Shown here piece by piece: positions 23,801 to 33,860 of a stretch of DNA of 64,000 bases (within the stretch, counting starts at the first letter, position 1; each line of letters starts with the position of its first letter). Source of the DNA: Liopterus haemorrhoidalis. Its lineage: Eukaryota; Arthropoda; Insecta; Coleoptera; Dytiscidae. The position numbers were made by a program, and so were the translations under genes. Below the pieces are notes generated by a model that saw only the letters and a program-made list of their open reading frames with translations, was not told the origin of the DNA and made no database searches. The stretch spans positions 29,430,306 through 29,494,305 of the forward strand of contig OZ020616.1 of assembly GCA_963971575.1 (NCBI GenBank), written 5' to 3'.

Positions 23801-26800
23801 ATGTGTTAAACTAAAAATCTGAAAAAAATCTAAGTAATGTACATTGGTGTGAACCGGAATAGTACAACAGAAATTTTTGATCAGATTATCTTTTCGGAAA
23901 ATAACGCATTTTTTGTGTTTTTAACTAAAATATGTTAAATATTTAATTCGCTATGTAACACACCAGATCAGTAGCTCTAGTAGCGTAGTTGGTTTTGTCG
24001 TGCGCATTGTAATTTGCAAACTGGAGTTCGAATCCTGTTAATTTTATTTTTCCTGTTTTTTTTGCATTTTTATTTTGTTTAAATTATTTTGTCAAAATTC
24101 TAGTTATATTTTGGTAAATGTTGCATTTAATTTTTAAAAGCGTAAATTTAATAACCAGTGGGAAGTGTTGAAATTAGAATTTAATTCTATGTTTGAATGT
24201 ATACGAAATCAGAGGGCGGGGCTTATGATTTAAGCAACCAATGGAAGCCATAGGCGCAATTTTCAAAATCTTAATGAACCTTGCTATATAAAAAAATACT
24301 GCACATATTTAGAAACTTAAATAATGGTATTAGGCATCCGAATTAAAATTCATAAAAAAATATTTTGAGATAAAATTTGTTTTGGCATTCCAAATAATCA
24401 TCATTCAGTTACTAAATACCTGCGAAACCCTGAAATGGGTGAAAATTCACACTTCACATCAATTTTTACTATAATATATTCTTTATTACTATTTATTACT
24501 CTTTATTACTATAAAGCTACTGCTTTAAAATTAAATTTGTTTTGTAAATAAATGTTTTTTTCTTAAGGTGGGTCGCGAAAAATTTTAAAACCTCGTACCG
24601 GGTCGCGGTCTAAAAAGTTTGGGAACCGCTGCCCTATTAATACCTAACGACAATTATTATTTATTTTTGGAAGCAAATTTATGCAATTTAAAAGGATCAT
24701 AACATTAACATATTTTGTAAAAATATGTTACAAACCGATAATGGTAATTCATTTCAGGATATTTTGTAGCGGTACATAGTCAGTGGTTTCTTGAAGCCGG
24801 CTTGTGATAAACTCGTTGTTAAAAATTAAATTACATATAATGACAAGGAAGTACTAAAATCGAACATATTAATTTTTTTTAAAAAAATATTACACAATAA
24901 TTTTCATTGGACCGTCATAATAACAATAGCTATTTATAAATGAAATATAACCTGTATTTCGTTTATTACGATTGCGATTCTGATTGCAGGTTTATCGTTC
25001 AGAACGAATAATTCGCTCCTGTGTCGTACTATTAACTATTTGGGATTCCTCTGCCCCGAACGCACCTAATGTCGTATACACTGTAATACAAAGTACAGTA
25101 GTACAAAGTTTAGAAAGTAATGTGTATCACAAAAGTTTTATATTTTTTATTGCACTGATTACAAACACAAAAAAAAACACCAAATCACATATAATTAGTG
25201 AAAAAAGAAACAAATTATTACTTAAGCAATTAAGAGATTAAGTACCGAGATTTTCATCTGAAAATTAAGTGGGTTATAACTTATTAGACGAATAGTTGCA
25301 TAGCAAACAAAAAATCTCGCAGACCGGCAAAAAATTCTCGCGGATCGGTGACGGTCTATGGACCGGCGGTTGGGAAACAATGGTACAGACCAGCGGTTCC
25401 CAAACTTTTTTGACCGCGACCCGGTACGAGTTTTAAAATTTTTCGCGAACCACCTTATAAAAAAACATTTATTTACGAAAAAAATTTTATTTTAAAGCAG
25501 TAGCTTTATAGTAATAAAGAGTAATAAATAGTAATAAAGAGTATGGTATAGTAATAGAGAATATAGTATAGTATAAGCGGTTCACTTTTGTAAGAACAAA
25601 CTAAGACGGAATTTTGTTTTCAATAGTTTGCACCTTTCAAGCTGTATGTCATGTTGGTATTAAAAAATGTCACTTTTTTAAAATGTCGATCCATTTGACA
25701 TATGTCATAATGAAAAATGATATCTTAATTATAATGATCATAACCTTATCAACTTAAAGTCGGTTTTACAGCGTAAGGAATATTTTTAATTGACATTTAA
25801 AGTCAGTAACACACCATAAAAGTAACCAAAATAACCAGATCTAGTGTGTTCTTACAAAAGTGAACAACTTATAATAAAGAGCACAAATACACACTATTCT
25901 AGTGATTAAATGACGTAAAAAAAATAATATGTACAAAAAAAATCTTTTTTGAGTTTTTACAATTTTTTTCGCGACCCGGCAAAATTTTTCTGCGACCCGG
26001 TGGTGGGTCGCGACCCTCATTTTGGGAAACGCTGGTATAGACAATGGTGTAATGAAGGCGACTCGCGAAAACCGGATGTTAAATTTTTATGAGTCAGTTG
26101 AAAAACATATTCATTATTAAAAATTTCAATTTAATATTAAAATTAAATACAGTCAGCGCTCACTTAACGTACGGCCGCTTAACGTTTATTCGATGTTTAC
26201 GTACAGATATATTTTGGCAATATGTCCGCACGAACGTACAAATATCCTCTCGAACGTACACTTCATTTGGACCCGTCGGTGAAAATGCGTGTAAATTTCC
26301 GTAACACGCAAATTTTGATGGACAAACAAAATGGGCGTATGACTAGATGAATAGATTATAAAATTTTATGTATTTTTTGTTCACAATTTTGGTATTTTTT
26401 GTAAAAAATTTGTCCACAGTTAATTAAACTGAAGCCTTCTTCTTTTCCTGATACATAACTTTGTAACAAGCGATACTACTGCAAAGATTGCGAATTACAT
26501 CGTTTCTTCTTTCTAAACCAGGGTCCGAATTATCTATTAATTATACAATATTTTCACCTCTATTTCTCTAATAATTCAAAAATTCCCAGCTAATGCCCTT
26601 CACAAAGCGGCGATTGTACGTTTGTGCGGACAAAATGTACGTTCGTGCAGACAAAGTGTACGTTCGTGCGGACAAGTGTACGTTCGTACGGACATGAAGA
26701 AGCAATGTGAGTACCAAAAAATCGTAATCATGTACATTTATATGGAAATACACCGTCCGGTTAATGTACAAATCGCTTAACGTACAACACATTGGGAACG

Positions 26801-29021
26801 CATTAAGTACGTTAAGTGAGCGCTGCCTGGATATGAATTACGCAAAAAAATACATAGTATTATTACATTGGACCGTTGTAAGAATATTAAATGAAATACC
26901 TCTTTTTTAGGATAGGATAAATTTAACGATTTAATGTCGACCGGCATAGCGTAGGGGTAAAACACGTGCTCTGCGTTGCTAAGGTCCCGAGTTCGAATCC
27001 TGTTCAGGCATGGAATTTTCAAGACGAAAAATTACAATTGTCCTGGCTAATTGCCTAAGTAACAAAGGCCATAAATGTGATATTAAAAAAAAGATTTAAT
27101 ATGTAAAAAAATAATTATGCAATTTCTTGCTTTCCTATAATCTGTCTCATTTTGTAATACGAAACTAGATCTGGTTACTTTGGTGACTTTTGTGGTGTAA
27201 ATAGACTTTTATGGAAACATATGAACTTGTAAACCTGGCTTTTAATATTTGGTTAAGTTTTATTATATCGAGGTTATATTCACTCAAAAACTTTGTATGT
27301 CAGATGGCAAATTGACATGTCAAAATAGCGATTGACATGTCAAAATTGTGATAGACATGTCATATATTTTGAAAGGTGCCACTTCAGAATTACCACCCTA
27401 AGATGGTATTTTAAATATAAAACATAAAAAATGAAATTTCCCTGTTAGTTTCGTATTACAAAATGAGACAGATAATAGTTATTTTACAAAAAAGAGCAAG
27501 AAATAAAAGTTTTTTAAAATTAAATTCTCTGTACTTAAATAATAAACAAGTTTCAACAAAAAGTGCTGCAGCTAAATAAAACACTTGTATCAATAAACGG
27601 AGTTGTAAAAAATACTTTGAAATATGTGCGGTCCGCAGGAATATTGCAATAAAATGTAATTTATATATTTTGTTGTGAGTAAAAAAATTAATTGATTGCA
27701 TTCATGAATTGAATTCATGAAAGCATCTGCCGCTACAGATCTATTCTTTAATAATCAATTATGGAAAATAAGATATTAATTAAATATTAGTAAGCCAGTG
27801 GGGGGAGGATAAATAGCATACTATACGAGAATCTAAAATCATAAAATAAAATAATTCTTCATGTCAATGTTTTTTTTTAGCCAAAAATAATTGGTTTTAT
27901 AAGCTGTTCACTTTTGTAAGAACACACTAGATCTGGTTATTTTGGTTACTTTTATAGTGTGTTACTGACTTTAAATGTCAATTAAAAATATTCCTTACGC
28001 TGTAAAACCGACTTTAGGTTGATAAGGTTATGATCATTATAATTAAGATATCATTTTTCATTATGACATATGTCAGATGGATCAACATTTTAAAAAAGTG
28101 ACATTTTTTAATACCAACATGACATACAGCTTCAAAGGTGCAAACTATTGAAAACAAAATTCCCTCTTAGTTTGTTCTTACAAAAGTGAACCGTCTATAT
28201 AATCTGTCTCAATTTGTAATACGAAACTAAATCTGGTTACTTTGGTGACTGTTGTGGTGTAAATAGACTTTTTTGAAACCATGTAAACTTGTAAATCTGG
28301 CTTTTACATTTTTAGTGAAGTTGCATTATACTGAGGTTATATTCACTCAAAAACTAGATGTCAGATACCAAATTGACCTGTCAAATTTGTGATTGACATG
28401 TCAAATATTTTGAATTGTATACAAATATTTATTTCATCTTAATTCGCTTATTCATATTTTCTGTTCTGGTTGCATAAAATATATTTCAAATGCTTGTCAA
28501 TTTGTGTTTTATACAATTTGTGTTAGTAAGTTGACATATACGTAATTTAATGTCAATTATGAATTGTCAAATATATTGAAAGGTGTTACCACCCTAAGGT
28601 GATATTTTAAATATACAACATAAAAAATGAAGTTTCCCTGTTAGTTTCGTATTACAAAATGAGACAGATAATACTCGTTTTTATCTAGCGATGTAAATTT
28701 CATAAATAAATCACTTACGATATTCTGCTGCAATAACTGGTGCTCGATGTCTTCTTGGCTTGACATAAACAACTATTCCAGGGTTCTGTTTAGCAAAATC
28801 AACTAAATCTTTCTGAATGAAATCTCTGAAATAGAAATATAGCACATGTGAATAAATGCAAATTTAAAGGTTAATATTTCTTACCTTATGCCTCTACTAT
28901 CGCCATGACTTTTACAAAATTTTAAAGTAATTCTTTGTAATTGACAAATATATCTTCCTACCCCATTATGCCAGGGTATGTTTAGAAATCCTGATTTAAG
29001 AGATAATACGTTATTAGACAT
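20879..29021 (-). CDS. mRpL43: mitochondrial ribosomal protein L43
   Basis: Component of the mitochondrial large ribosomal subunit, with the L51/S25/CI-B8 thioredoxin-like fold. Three minus-strand exons join in frame: 29021-28885, 28825-28719 and 21183-20879, 182 residues in all. Both introns have GTAAG donors and AG acceptors. Exon 1 starts [19 protein letters not shown] and carries [20 protein letters not shown] and GDSRGIR. Exon 2 has [20 protein letters not shown] and [15 protein letters not shown]. Exon 3 begins [12 protein letters not shown] and contains [20 protein letters not shown] and [11 protein letters not shown]. These are highly conserved L43 stretches, and the length is close to other insect L43 proteins. 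The mitochondrial targeting signal is not a separate obvious peptide. Intron 1 is 59 bp. Intron 2 (21184-28718) is about 7.5 kb and nearly all transposon, but splice sites and frame are intact. Confidence 0.95.
21404..22192. mobile_element. non-autonomous hAT element
   Basis: Perfect 8-bp duplication GTCTAAAT (21396-21403 and 22193-22200). Ends read CAGCGTTTCTCAACC and, inverted, CAGTGTTTCTTAGCTGG. The subterminal parts have the GGACCA-rich text common in hAT MITEs. The interior holds a copy of repeat family E. No transposase seen. Confidence 0.88.
21500..22020 (+). repeat. repeat family E, copy 1, inside a hAT element
   Basis: Shares long ordered blocks with 52140-52800: TTTTTAGCATGATGTCTGTC, GTCTGTGTACACGTG, ATCAACTTTTGGTAAAAATC, GGGAGTTTACTCGTGTC and a GATAGCGGTCGATCCTGTGG end. 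Contains a short TCTG-type run. Non-coding. Confidence 0.7.
22321..23257. mobile_element. transposon family D, copy 1 (carries a left-end exon)
   Basis: Inverted ends ATAGGGGATACGCAT and ATAGGGGATAGGCAT, flanked by TA (22319-22320 and 23258-23259). The first ~320 bp and last ~330 bp align closely with the copy at 42568-43449. The interiors differ: here it is a plus-strand exon (22641-22762), there a minus-strand THAP exon. TGACGTCA-like sites lie near both ends (22512-22518 and 23104-23110). A hAT element was inserted at the right end, using CCCTATTA of this element's border as its target. Confidence 0.8.
22641..22766 (+). pseudogene. first exon of a transposon gene (SWIM/YqaJ-type protein suspected)
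   Basis: An ATG about 320 bp inside the left end of family D opens a 41-residue frame, [20 protein letters not shown] followed by [20 protein letters not shown]. It runs into a GTAATT splice-donor-like site after codon AAA at 22762, so it looks like a first exon whose downstream exons are deleted. From memory, the pattern (NIDAFML.EYM, then EEIRG.K) resembles the N-terminus of arthropod repeat-encoded proteins with SWIM and YqaJ-nuclease domains. This is a tentative family match, not a proven one. Confidence 0.4.
23260..24631. mobile_element. hAT element, interrupted by repeat family C
   Basis: Perfect 8-bp duplication CCCTATTA (23252-23259 and 24632-24639). Ends CAGCGTTTCCCAAAGTGTGG and, inverted, CAGCGGTTCCCAAACTTTTT. 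Repeats of GGGTCGCGACCCGG flank the interior. A family C copy (23420-24470) fills its middle. The second copy of this hAT family is at 25391-26034 in the opposite orientation. Confidence 0.88.
23420..24470 (+). repeat. repeat family C, copy 2, with a different tRNA-like module
   Basis: Begins AGGGTTTTGTAGGTATGACC and ends with ATACCTGCGAAACCCTG and a GTGAAAATTCAC hairpin. Colinear with 10104-11172 except around 23966-24040, where the tRNA-like segment is unrelated: A-box-like TAGCGTAGTTGG and B-box-like GAGTTCGAATCC. A (CTGT)n run lies near the left end. It is nested inside a hAT element. Confidence 0.75.
24781..25382. mobile_element. hAT-like non-autonomous element
   Basis: Left end CAGTGGTTTCTTGAAGCCGG and right end inverted CATTGTTTCCCAACCGCCGG. 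The 8 bp flanking each side (GTACATAG-like and GTACAGAC) agree only in part. Directly abuts the next hAT at 25391. Confidence 0.5.
25391..26034. mobile_element. hAT element, interrupted by MITE family A
   Basis: Ends CAGCGGTTCCCAAACTTTTT and, inverted, CAGCGTTTCCCAAAATG. The 8-bp flanks GTACAGAC and GTATAGAC differ by one base. Same family as 23260-24631, reverse orientation. A MITE A copy (25576-25870) sits inside. No transposase. Confidence 0.82.
25576..25870. mobile_element. MITE family A, full copy inside a hAT element
   Basis: 295 bp, flanked by TATA on both sides (25572-25575 and 25871-25874). Ends AGCGGTTCACTTTTGTAAG and, inverted, AGTTGTTCACTTTTGTAAG. Colinear with 27902-28195 in reverse orientation. 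Confidence 0.82.
26150..26829. mobile_element. pogo/Tc1-like non-autonomous element with subterminal tandem repeats
   Basis: Ends CAGTCAGCGCTCACTTAACG and, inverted, CAGGCAGCGCTCACTTAACG, left flank TA, right flank GA (a decayed TA). Near the right end four tandem units of about 21 bp (26615-26696) repeat TGTACGTTCGTGCGGACAAA; inverted versions sit near the left end. Such subterminal arrays are often transposase binding sites. No coding capacity. Confidence 0.7.
26936..27092 (+). mobile_element. tRNA-derived SINE, copy 1
   Basis: Flanked by the 8-bp duplication GATTTAAT (26928-26935 and 27093-27100). The head has A-box-like TAGCGTAGGGG and B-box GAGTTCGAATCC. The body has GGCATGGAATTTTCAA and CTGGCTAATTGCC; an A-rich tail follows GGCCAT. 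The acceptor stem cannot pair, so it is not a tRNA gene. A second copy is at 35078-35211. Confidence 0.85.
27138..27475. mobile_element. MITE family B, copy 2
   Basis: Ends TAATCTGTCTCATTTTGTAA and, inverted, TTATCTGTCTCATTTTGTAA, TA on both sides. The interior carries several TTGACATGTCAAA-like short palindromes. Non-coding. Confidence 0.8.
27902..28195. mobile_element. MITE family A, copy 3
   Basis: 294 bp with TATA on each side (27898-27901 and 28196-28199). Ends AGCTGTTCACTTTTGTAAG and, inverted, GACGGTTCACTTTTGTAAG. MITE B copy 3 starts inside its right-hand TATA. Confidence 0.82.
28200..28671. mobile_element. MITE family B, copy 3 (longest)
   Basis: Same ends as 27138-27475 with TA flanks (28198-28199 and 28672-28673). 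The extra ~130 bp in the middle makes it the longest copy. Its right end is about 45 bp from mRpL43 exon 2. Confidence 0.8.
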
Positions 29022-30110
29022 TTTAAAATATATTGTAGGTTAAGAATTTGACAGCTTTAAAAATAGACACCTAACATACCGGCAAAACATTATTAGTTTC
29101 TTATCTCACCAATAGATAGATCTAGTAGTATAAATTTGAAAAATTTATTATATATACAATAATGTCCAAGTGCAAATATTCCTATATAAAATAAGTCATA
29201 TTTCAATTACACACACACTTAAGGATGACAAATTATAATTTGCCTTCATTTATATTTTAATTGCTATAATTATTTGCTAAAAGAAAAAAAATAATAATAA
29301 AAAAACTATTGTTATTTGATAGTCGCATATCTCTTTTATTGCGAGGTATTATTTACTACTTCCTTTTATCTGACCTTGATCACACTTAATTACGCTTTGT
29401 TTTTAAGAATTAAAATAATTTACATTAGCAGTTATTTGTTGAATAAAAAACTAATTGTAGTTCTGAATGAAATACCTACTGCATTTAAAGTTTTATTGAA
29501 AGTTTTTAAAGACATTTCAAACTTCTTAGAAGATATGCTCGTACATGTTTTAGTGTGATGGCTGTGCATTTTTCAGTGTCTCTCTTCGGTACTCTATTGA
29601 TAATTCATGGTTGATTTGTGATACTCTTTTCCTTTGCGCTAAAACGATAAAACATTTGTACGTTTGGATCGTTCGGTTCTCAAAGCTCTCGTTCTGTCTT
29701 TGTCACACAAGTGGCAGGAATACATTTACAATTTCCCTAAGGAACTACAAACCAATCGTCCTTGTGAACATATGTGCATGCATTTATTGTTTTCGAACAA
29801 CCTCTTACGGGATGACTGCACTAAACATAGCTTTATAGGGCAACTTATTGTATTCTCCGCAGATATATCTTGTCACGTTTTTATTTGCTTTTATCTACCA
29901 TCGTGTTAATTACCACATTTTTGTTAAATACTGTGTGTATCGTTGAAAGCATTATTTTTACATCTTTATAAACAATTTTATGATGTTTGGAGACTGTTTA
30001 AAAAAATATATTAAAGATGACTGCAAGCATCTGACATTCAATTACAGGTTTTTAAGGGACTTTACTAAGCCCCCCCGAAGAAAAAGTTTTGAGTAAGAAA
30101 TAAAATATAT
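29022..30110. other. sequence upstream of mRpL43; no gene recognised
   Basis: AT-rich. Should contain the mRpL43 promoter just above 29021, but no clear core element was identified. Overlapping plus-strand open frames at 29316-29909 (up to about 80 residues) match nothing known and have no splice context. Confidence 0.4.
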
Positions 30111-30159
30111 CCAAAGTCAGAAAACTCTAATAATGATAATAATAATGATGTTTTTTACT

Positions 30160-30398
30160 GAAGTTTGCGATTAACAGACGCTTGTCAAGATCTGACAAAC
30201 CCCAAATCAAAATCAGTGTTGCTCGGGTCACTCCACAGTGTATGGGCTCTGGATATGGCGTAATTTCCGCGTCTGCATATAGCCTGGATTTGGCATACAG
30301 CCGTGTGTATTTAGCTCCACTAGTTTCTAGTCCGACGTGGCTCAAAAAGTTATTGAAGTTTACGATTAGTGGACGCTTGTCCAGATCTGATAAACCCC
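30160..30398. repeat. 44-bp direct repeat pair 195 bp apart
   Basis: The stretch at 30160-30203 (GAAGTTTGCGATTAACAGAC, ending AAACCCC) recurs in the same orientation at 30355-30398 with few changes. An ATA-rich run follows each side. This looks like a dimer or a very small element with terminal direct repeats; class unknown. Confidence 0.6.
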
Positions 30399-30450
30399 AG
30401 ATAATAATAATAACACTAATAAATACCATATTAAAATTCAGCTAGAAGTA

Positions 30451-30941
30451 CAGTAGTACCTCGATTATCCGAACTTGGTCGGGGATAAAGGTAGTCCGGA
30501 TAACGAAAATTCCGGATAGTCGAAAAAAAAAGTGAGGAGAAATAGGAAAGAAAAATTACGTACATTAAGCATGAATCTTTTTTTATTGATATATACATAA
30601 ACGTTCAGTAAAATGTGTAATTTTTTCACTTTTTTTTATATCCGATATTGTGGAAAGTCGACGCCATATATATCAGACCAATAACGTTCTAAGTCACCTA
30701 ATTTCAATGTACTGATGATATCAATTTGTCTTTTAAACATAGTACAACACATTTTCTTTTCGATGACATATTGGTAATATTAAAATAAAATATTTAAATC
30801 GCACGTCCAGACACGTCATGACGTGAAAACCGATACACAGCGGCGTAACACAGCGAATTCGTAAAATAATTTTCTCGTTTAAAAGAATCCGGATAATCGA
30901 AAATTCGGATAATCGAGGTCCGGATAATCCAGGTTCTACTG
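30451..30941. mobile_element. pogo/Tigger-like non-autonomous element
   Basis: Ends CAGTAGTACCTCGATTATCC and, inverted, CAGTAGAACCTGGATTATCC, each flanked by TA (30449-30450 and 30942-30943). Subterminal CCGGATAATCGAAAATTC repeats are typical of this group. No transposase frame. It lies directly against an exon-like segment at 30942-31059. Confidence 0.82.
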
Positions 30942-31059
30942 TAGTTCCCTGTAGTGGCTGCATACCGCTGAATCGGTGTTTCAAGTTCTGATAGCACTCG
31001 TTGTAGCTACTATTATCTGTTCTTAAATTAGCCTTCAAATTTTCGTCCATATCTTCAAT
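30942..31059 (-). CDS. unidentified exon-like segment broken by the pogo element
   Basis: Minus-strand open stretch of about 39 residues containing MDENLKANLRTDNSSYNE and CYQNLKHRFSGMQPLQGTT. It follows an AAAAAG acceptor-like site with a weak pyrimidine tract and runs up to the pogo element. Skipping the pogo insertion and one TA, the frame meets a stop within three codons, as a terminal exon would. No family is recognised. Confidence 0.25.
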
Positions 31060-31253
31060 CTTTTTAAGACAATAGCTTTTTAACGAGATCTTTGGTTTTC
31101 GAAAAAAGAACTAAAACGGTTAATTGAGGAGACAAGAGTAGTCCTAAAATTGACTCGGGTTGCCAATTATTCGTTATAACTGATGTGGTCATCGGCGGGG
31201 GGGGGGGGGCTTAATAAATACCGAAAATAATAGATATAGGTTATTCCAAACGT

Positions 31254-32718
31254 TCAGGCAGAACTAACTGGAATTTTTATTTTTGTAAGTTATCATGGTC
31301 TCACTCAGTGTTGTAGTAGATACATTTAAAAAAATATCTAGATACAGATACAGATACCTAAGAAAAATTGTATCTAAATACAAATGTTAATTAGTATTAT
31401 ACAGGCTGTTCAAAAATGACCGTGACGTCACATAAAACCCACTAAATTCAAGGTAAATCACTATTCTACAGGATAAATTTGTACTAAATAACATATGTTA
31501 GCCATATATGCTAACGTATGAGCTGTGTATCTGTAAGATTAATGTTAGTCATATAGATATGCAGCTATAATTTTTTATCACTATTGTCACTATTTTTGAT
31601 CACGATCATTTTTGATCACTAATAAAAAAATTCAGATAAGAAATATGTGATTATTTTTTTTCTCATTCCATACAAATTTAATATATAAACAAAATTTCAG
31701 TTGACATTCGACACGCGTACAAATGAAATATATATATGAACGTTTCATAATTTATTCAATTTTACGTCCTTTAGGAAACACACCTACTTATCTTACTGAT
31801 TTTAATTAGGAAATGTATAAAATAATCCACACTAGCATGCCGGCTCTTGGGTGAGGCGGACTAGAGCCGGCCTGGTTCTAGTTTTTCTGAGACATTTCTT
31901 CACTTGAGGCCTTCAAGTGAAGAAATATCTCAAAAAAATTATCAAAATGTATTTTCAATCACTGGATACTCCTGTAGGGCCTTAATTTGTTTTGCCCAAG
32001 GTTTAACATAAGCACGGTCCACTCCCAAACCACTTGTGTGGATATAATTTTTCATATGTTTTTAGTAAATTGCTCATCAAAATAGCAACAATAGTTATTC
32101 AAAAATTTAGTTTTCATTAATAATGACCCATTTTGCTTCAGTGTTGTACCTACTATTGTGGTACCTAAATACCTACTATTTTTACGGCCGTTCAAAAGCT
32201 ACGAAAAACGAGTGATATTTTTTTTTTGTTGAGCTTCCATATAAATTTATTTTGTAAACTTCAGAATTTCAGTTGTTTTCTGAATTTTGTTTATAGTAAA
32301 AATAAAATATTTAAAATGACAATTTATAATTAAACTATTATTATAGTATTATTGAATTAATATTAGTTGATACTGAATTAATATTAGTTATTATTGAATA
32401 TAGGAGTATTATTATTAAACTATTATATCAGCTCGGTATCATGGTATAAAAATAAAGTAACGATCGAAGTATCTGTAATATAGATACAAGATACTTAAAT
32501 TTAAATATCTAGATACAGATACAGATTTCAAAAAGTATCTCATTTGTATCTAGATACTTGAAAAAGTATCTAGTTTCTTTATCTAGGTACTTGTAATTAG
32601 ATACATTGCAATACTGGTCTCACTTTATATGGTTTGTGGGCTTTACCTAAACAAAATGATCAAAAGCCTCACTTAATCGGTTAAAGTTACTAGAATTAAA
32701 AATCTACTTCCGCCTAAA
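31254..32718. mobile_element. MITE family G copy split by a hAT element
   Basis: The left part TTCAGGCAGAACTAACTGG to about 31297 and the right part ending CTTCCGCCTAAA match the two halves of 4498-4644 in reverse orientation. The 1311-bp hAT at 31306-32616 separates them. Confidence 0.65.
31306..32616. mobile_element. hAT element rich in subterminal AGATACA/TATCT repeats
   Basis: Perfect 8-bp duplication GTCTCACT (31298-31305 and 32617-32624). Ends CAGTGTTGTAGTAGATACAT and, inverted, CAGTATTGCAATGTATCTAA. Each end carries many repeats of TATCTAGATAC. No transposase frame found in 1311 bp. Confidence 0.85.
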
Positions 32719-32885
32719 CCAAAGAAACAAGCTGTTTCATAGCTAAAAAATAAAACACATAGTTTTGATTATCTACTTCGAAATCGGTACCCGAATGATA
32801 GCTTAAAATTCCAAAATCGTTTTTACTTTAGTAAAAAAAAGCGTTTACTTTAGCGTTTATGCAAAAGTAATAATTTATAAGCGTT

Positions 32886-32951
32886 TCGTGGGCCACAAAT
32901 TTTTTGCTAAGGACCACTAGTAGTTCGCGGACCACGGGTTGAGAAACACTG
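32886..32951. mobile_element. hAT terminal fragment
   Basis: Matches the right end of 21404-22192: GGACCACTAGTAGTTCGCGG followed by GGTTGAGAAACACTG. The left end was not found. Confidence 0.55.
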
Positions 32952-33175
32952 ATGTAGAGTATTCAATTGAAACTCTAAACATTTAGATTAACAGACGAAA
33001 AATCTTTTTCAAAATTTTCTTCAATTTTGATTGTACTAAAAAAAAAATGGTACCTTACTATATCCCAACGAAACTCAAAAAAATGTGTCGCAATTCACAC
33101 AGTGCCATAACTTTTTGTGGTCCCCAGCAGAATTTACTTTGGGCCTCTTGCTAGGTTTTTCAACTGTGTCTAGGG

Positions 33176-33679
33176 CAGGGGTCGGCAACCTGCAGCTCTT
33201 TTAGGAAATTTTGTGGCTCTTTGAAAATCGTTCAGTCATCTAAAAAATTATGCTTTTGGACTACTGACAATTTTCGGATCCACATATTACTGTGAGCAAG
33301 TCTTTTCACATATGAAATTAATAAAGAGTCAGTTAAGAAGTAATCTTACTGACTTGAAACTTGAGTGCTGCCTTAAGTTAAAGATTACTGAATATTCACC
33401 AAATATTGAAGTCTTATCGAAAATTATGCAGGAGCAATCGTCCCATTAAAAAAATTATTATATTGTAATTTACTGGCAAGTGCAATAGGTATCACAAACT
33501 TAATGTATAAGTAAATATTAATTTATTGTAATACTTGATTATTTTAAAACAAATAAACAATTTTTACGTTTTCGTCTTAAATATAGCATATATTTTTTAG
33601 CGGCTCTTCCATGTTATTGTTTTTTTTTTTTTTTCAATACAGACTTGCCTCTTTGTCACCGAAAGGTTGCCGACCCCTG
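33176..33679 (+). mobile_element. hAT element with GTF2IRD2-like transposase tail
   Basis: Perfect 8-bp duplication GTCTAGGG (33168-33175 and 33680-33687). Ends CAGGGGTCGGCAACCTGC and, inverted, CAGGGGTCGGCAACCTTTC. On the plus strand up to the stop at 33447-33449 it encodes the C-terminal dimerisation region (FGSTYYCEQVFSHMKLIKSQ, RSNLTDLKLECCLKL) of the hAT group that gave rise to GTF2IRD2-type proteins. The rest of the transposase is deleted. Confidence 0.88.
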
Positions 33680-33716
33680 GTCTAGGGAGACCAAGCGGCA
33701 AAAAAGTCATTTAGAG

Positions 33717-33860
33717 CAGGGGTCGGCAACTGGCGGCCTCTATTTTGTCAACATATGTCAAATGATGTAACATGTTAATGATATGACACAAGGTACAAAC
33801 CATTGAAATCAAAAAATTCTCTTAATTTGTCTTTACAAATGTAAAAATACAACACAATAA
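33717..33860. mobile_element. left end of another CAGGGGTCGGCAAC hAT with MITE A debris
   Basis: CAGGGGTCGGCAACTGGCGG at 33718 repeats the end of the neighbouring hAT. The following text (ATGACACAAGGTACAAACC and on to TCTTTACAAATGTAAA) matches the inner part of MITE family A. No right end identified. Confidence 0.45.

Noticed and set aside
26936..27010. tRNA gene
   Set aside because: A and B boxes are present, but no acceptor stem pairs and the segment continues into a SINE body with target duplications. The same holds for 35078, 10655, 23966 and 60740.
29316..29909. Possible small genes in overlapping plus-strand frames
   Set aside because: No motif, splice context or family resemblance; overlapping frames in AT-rich DNA are expected by chance.
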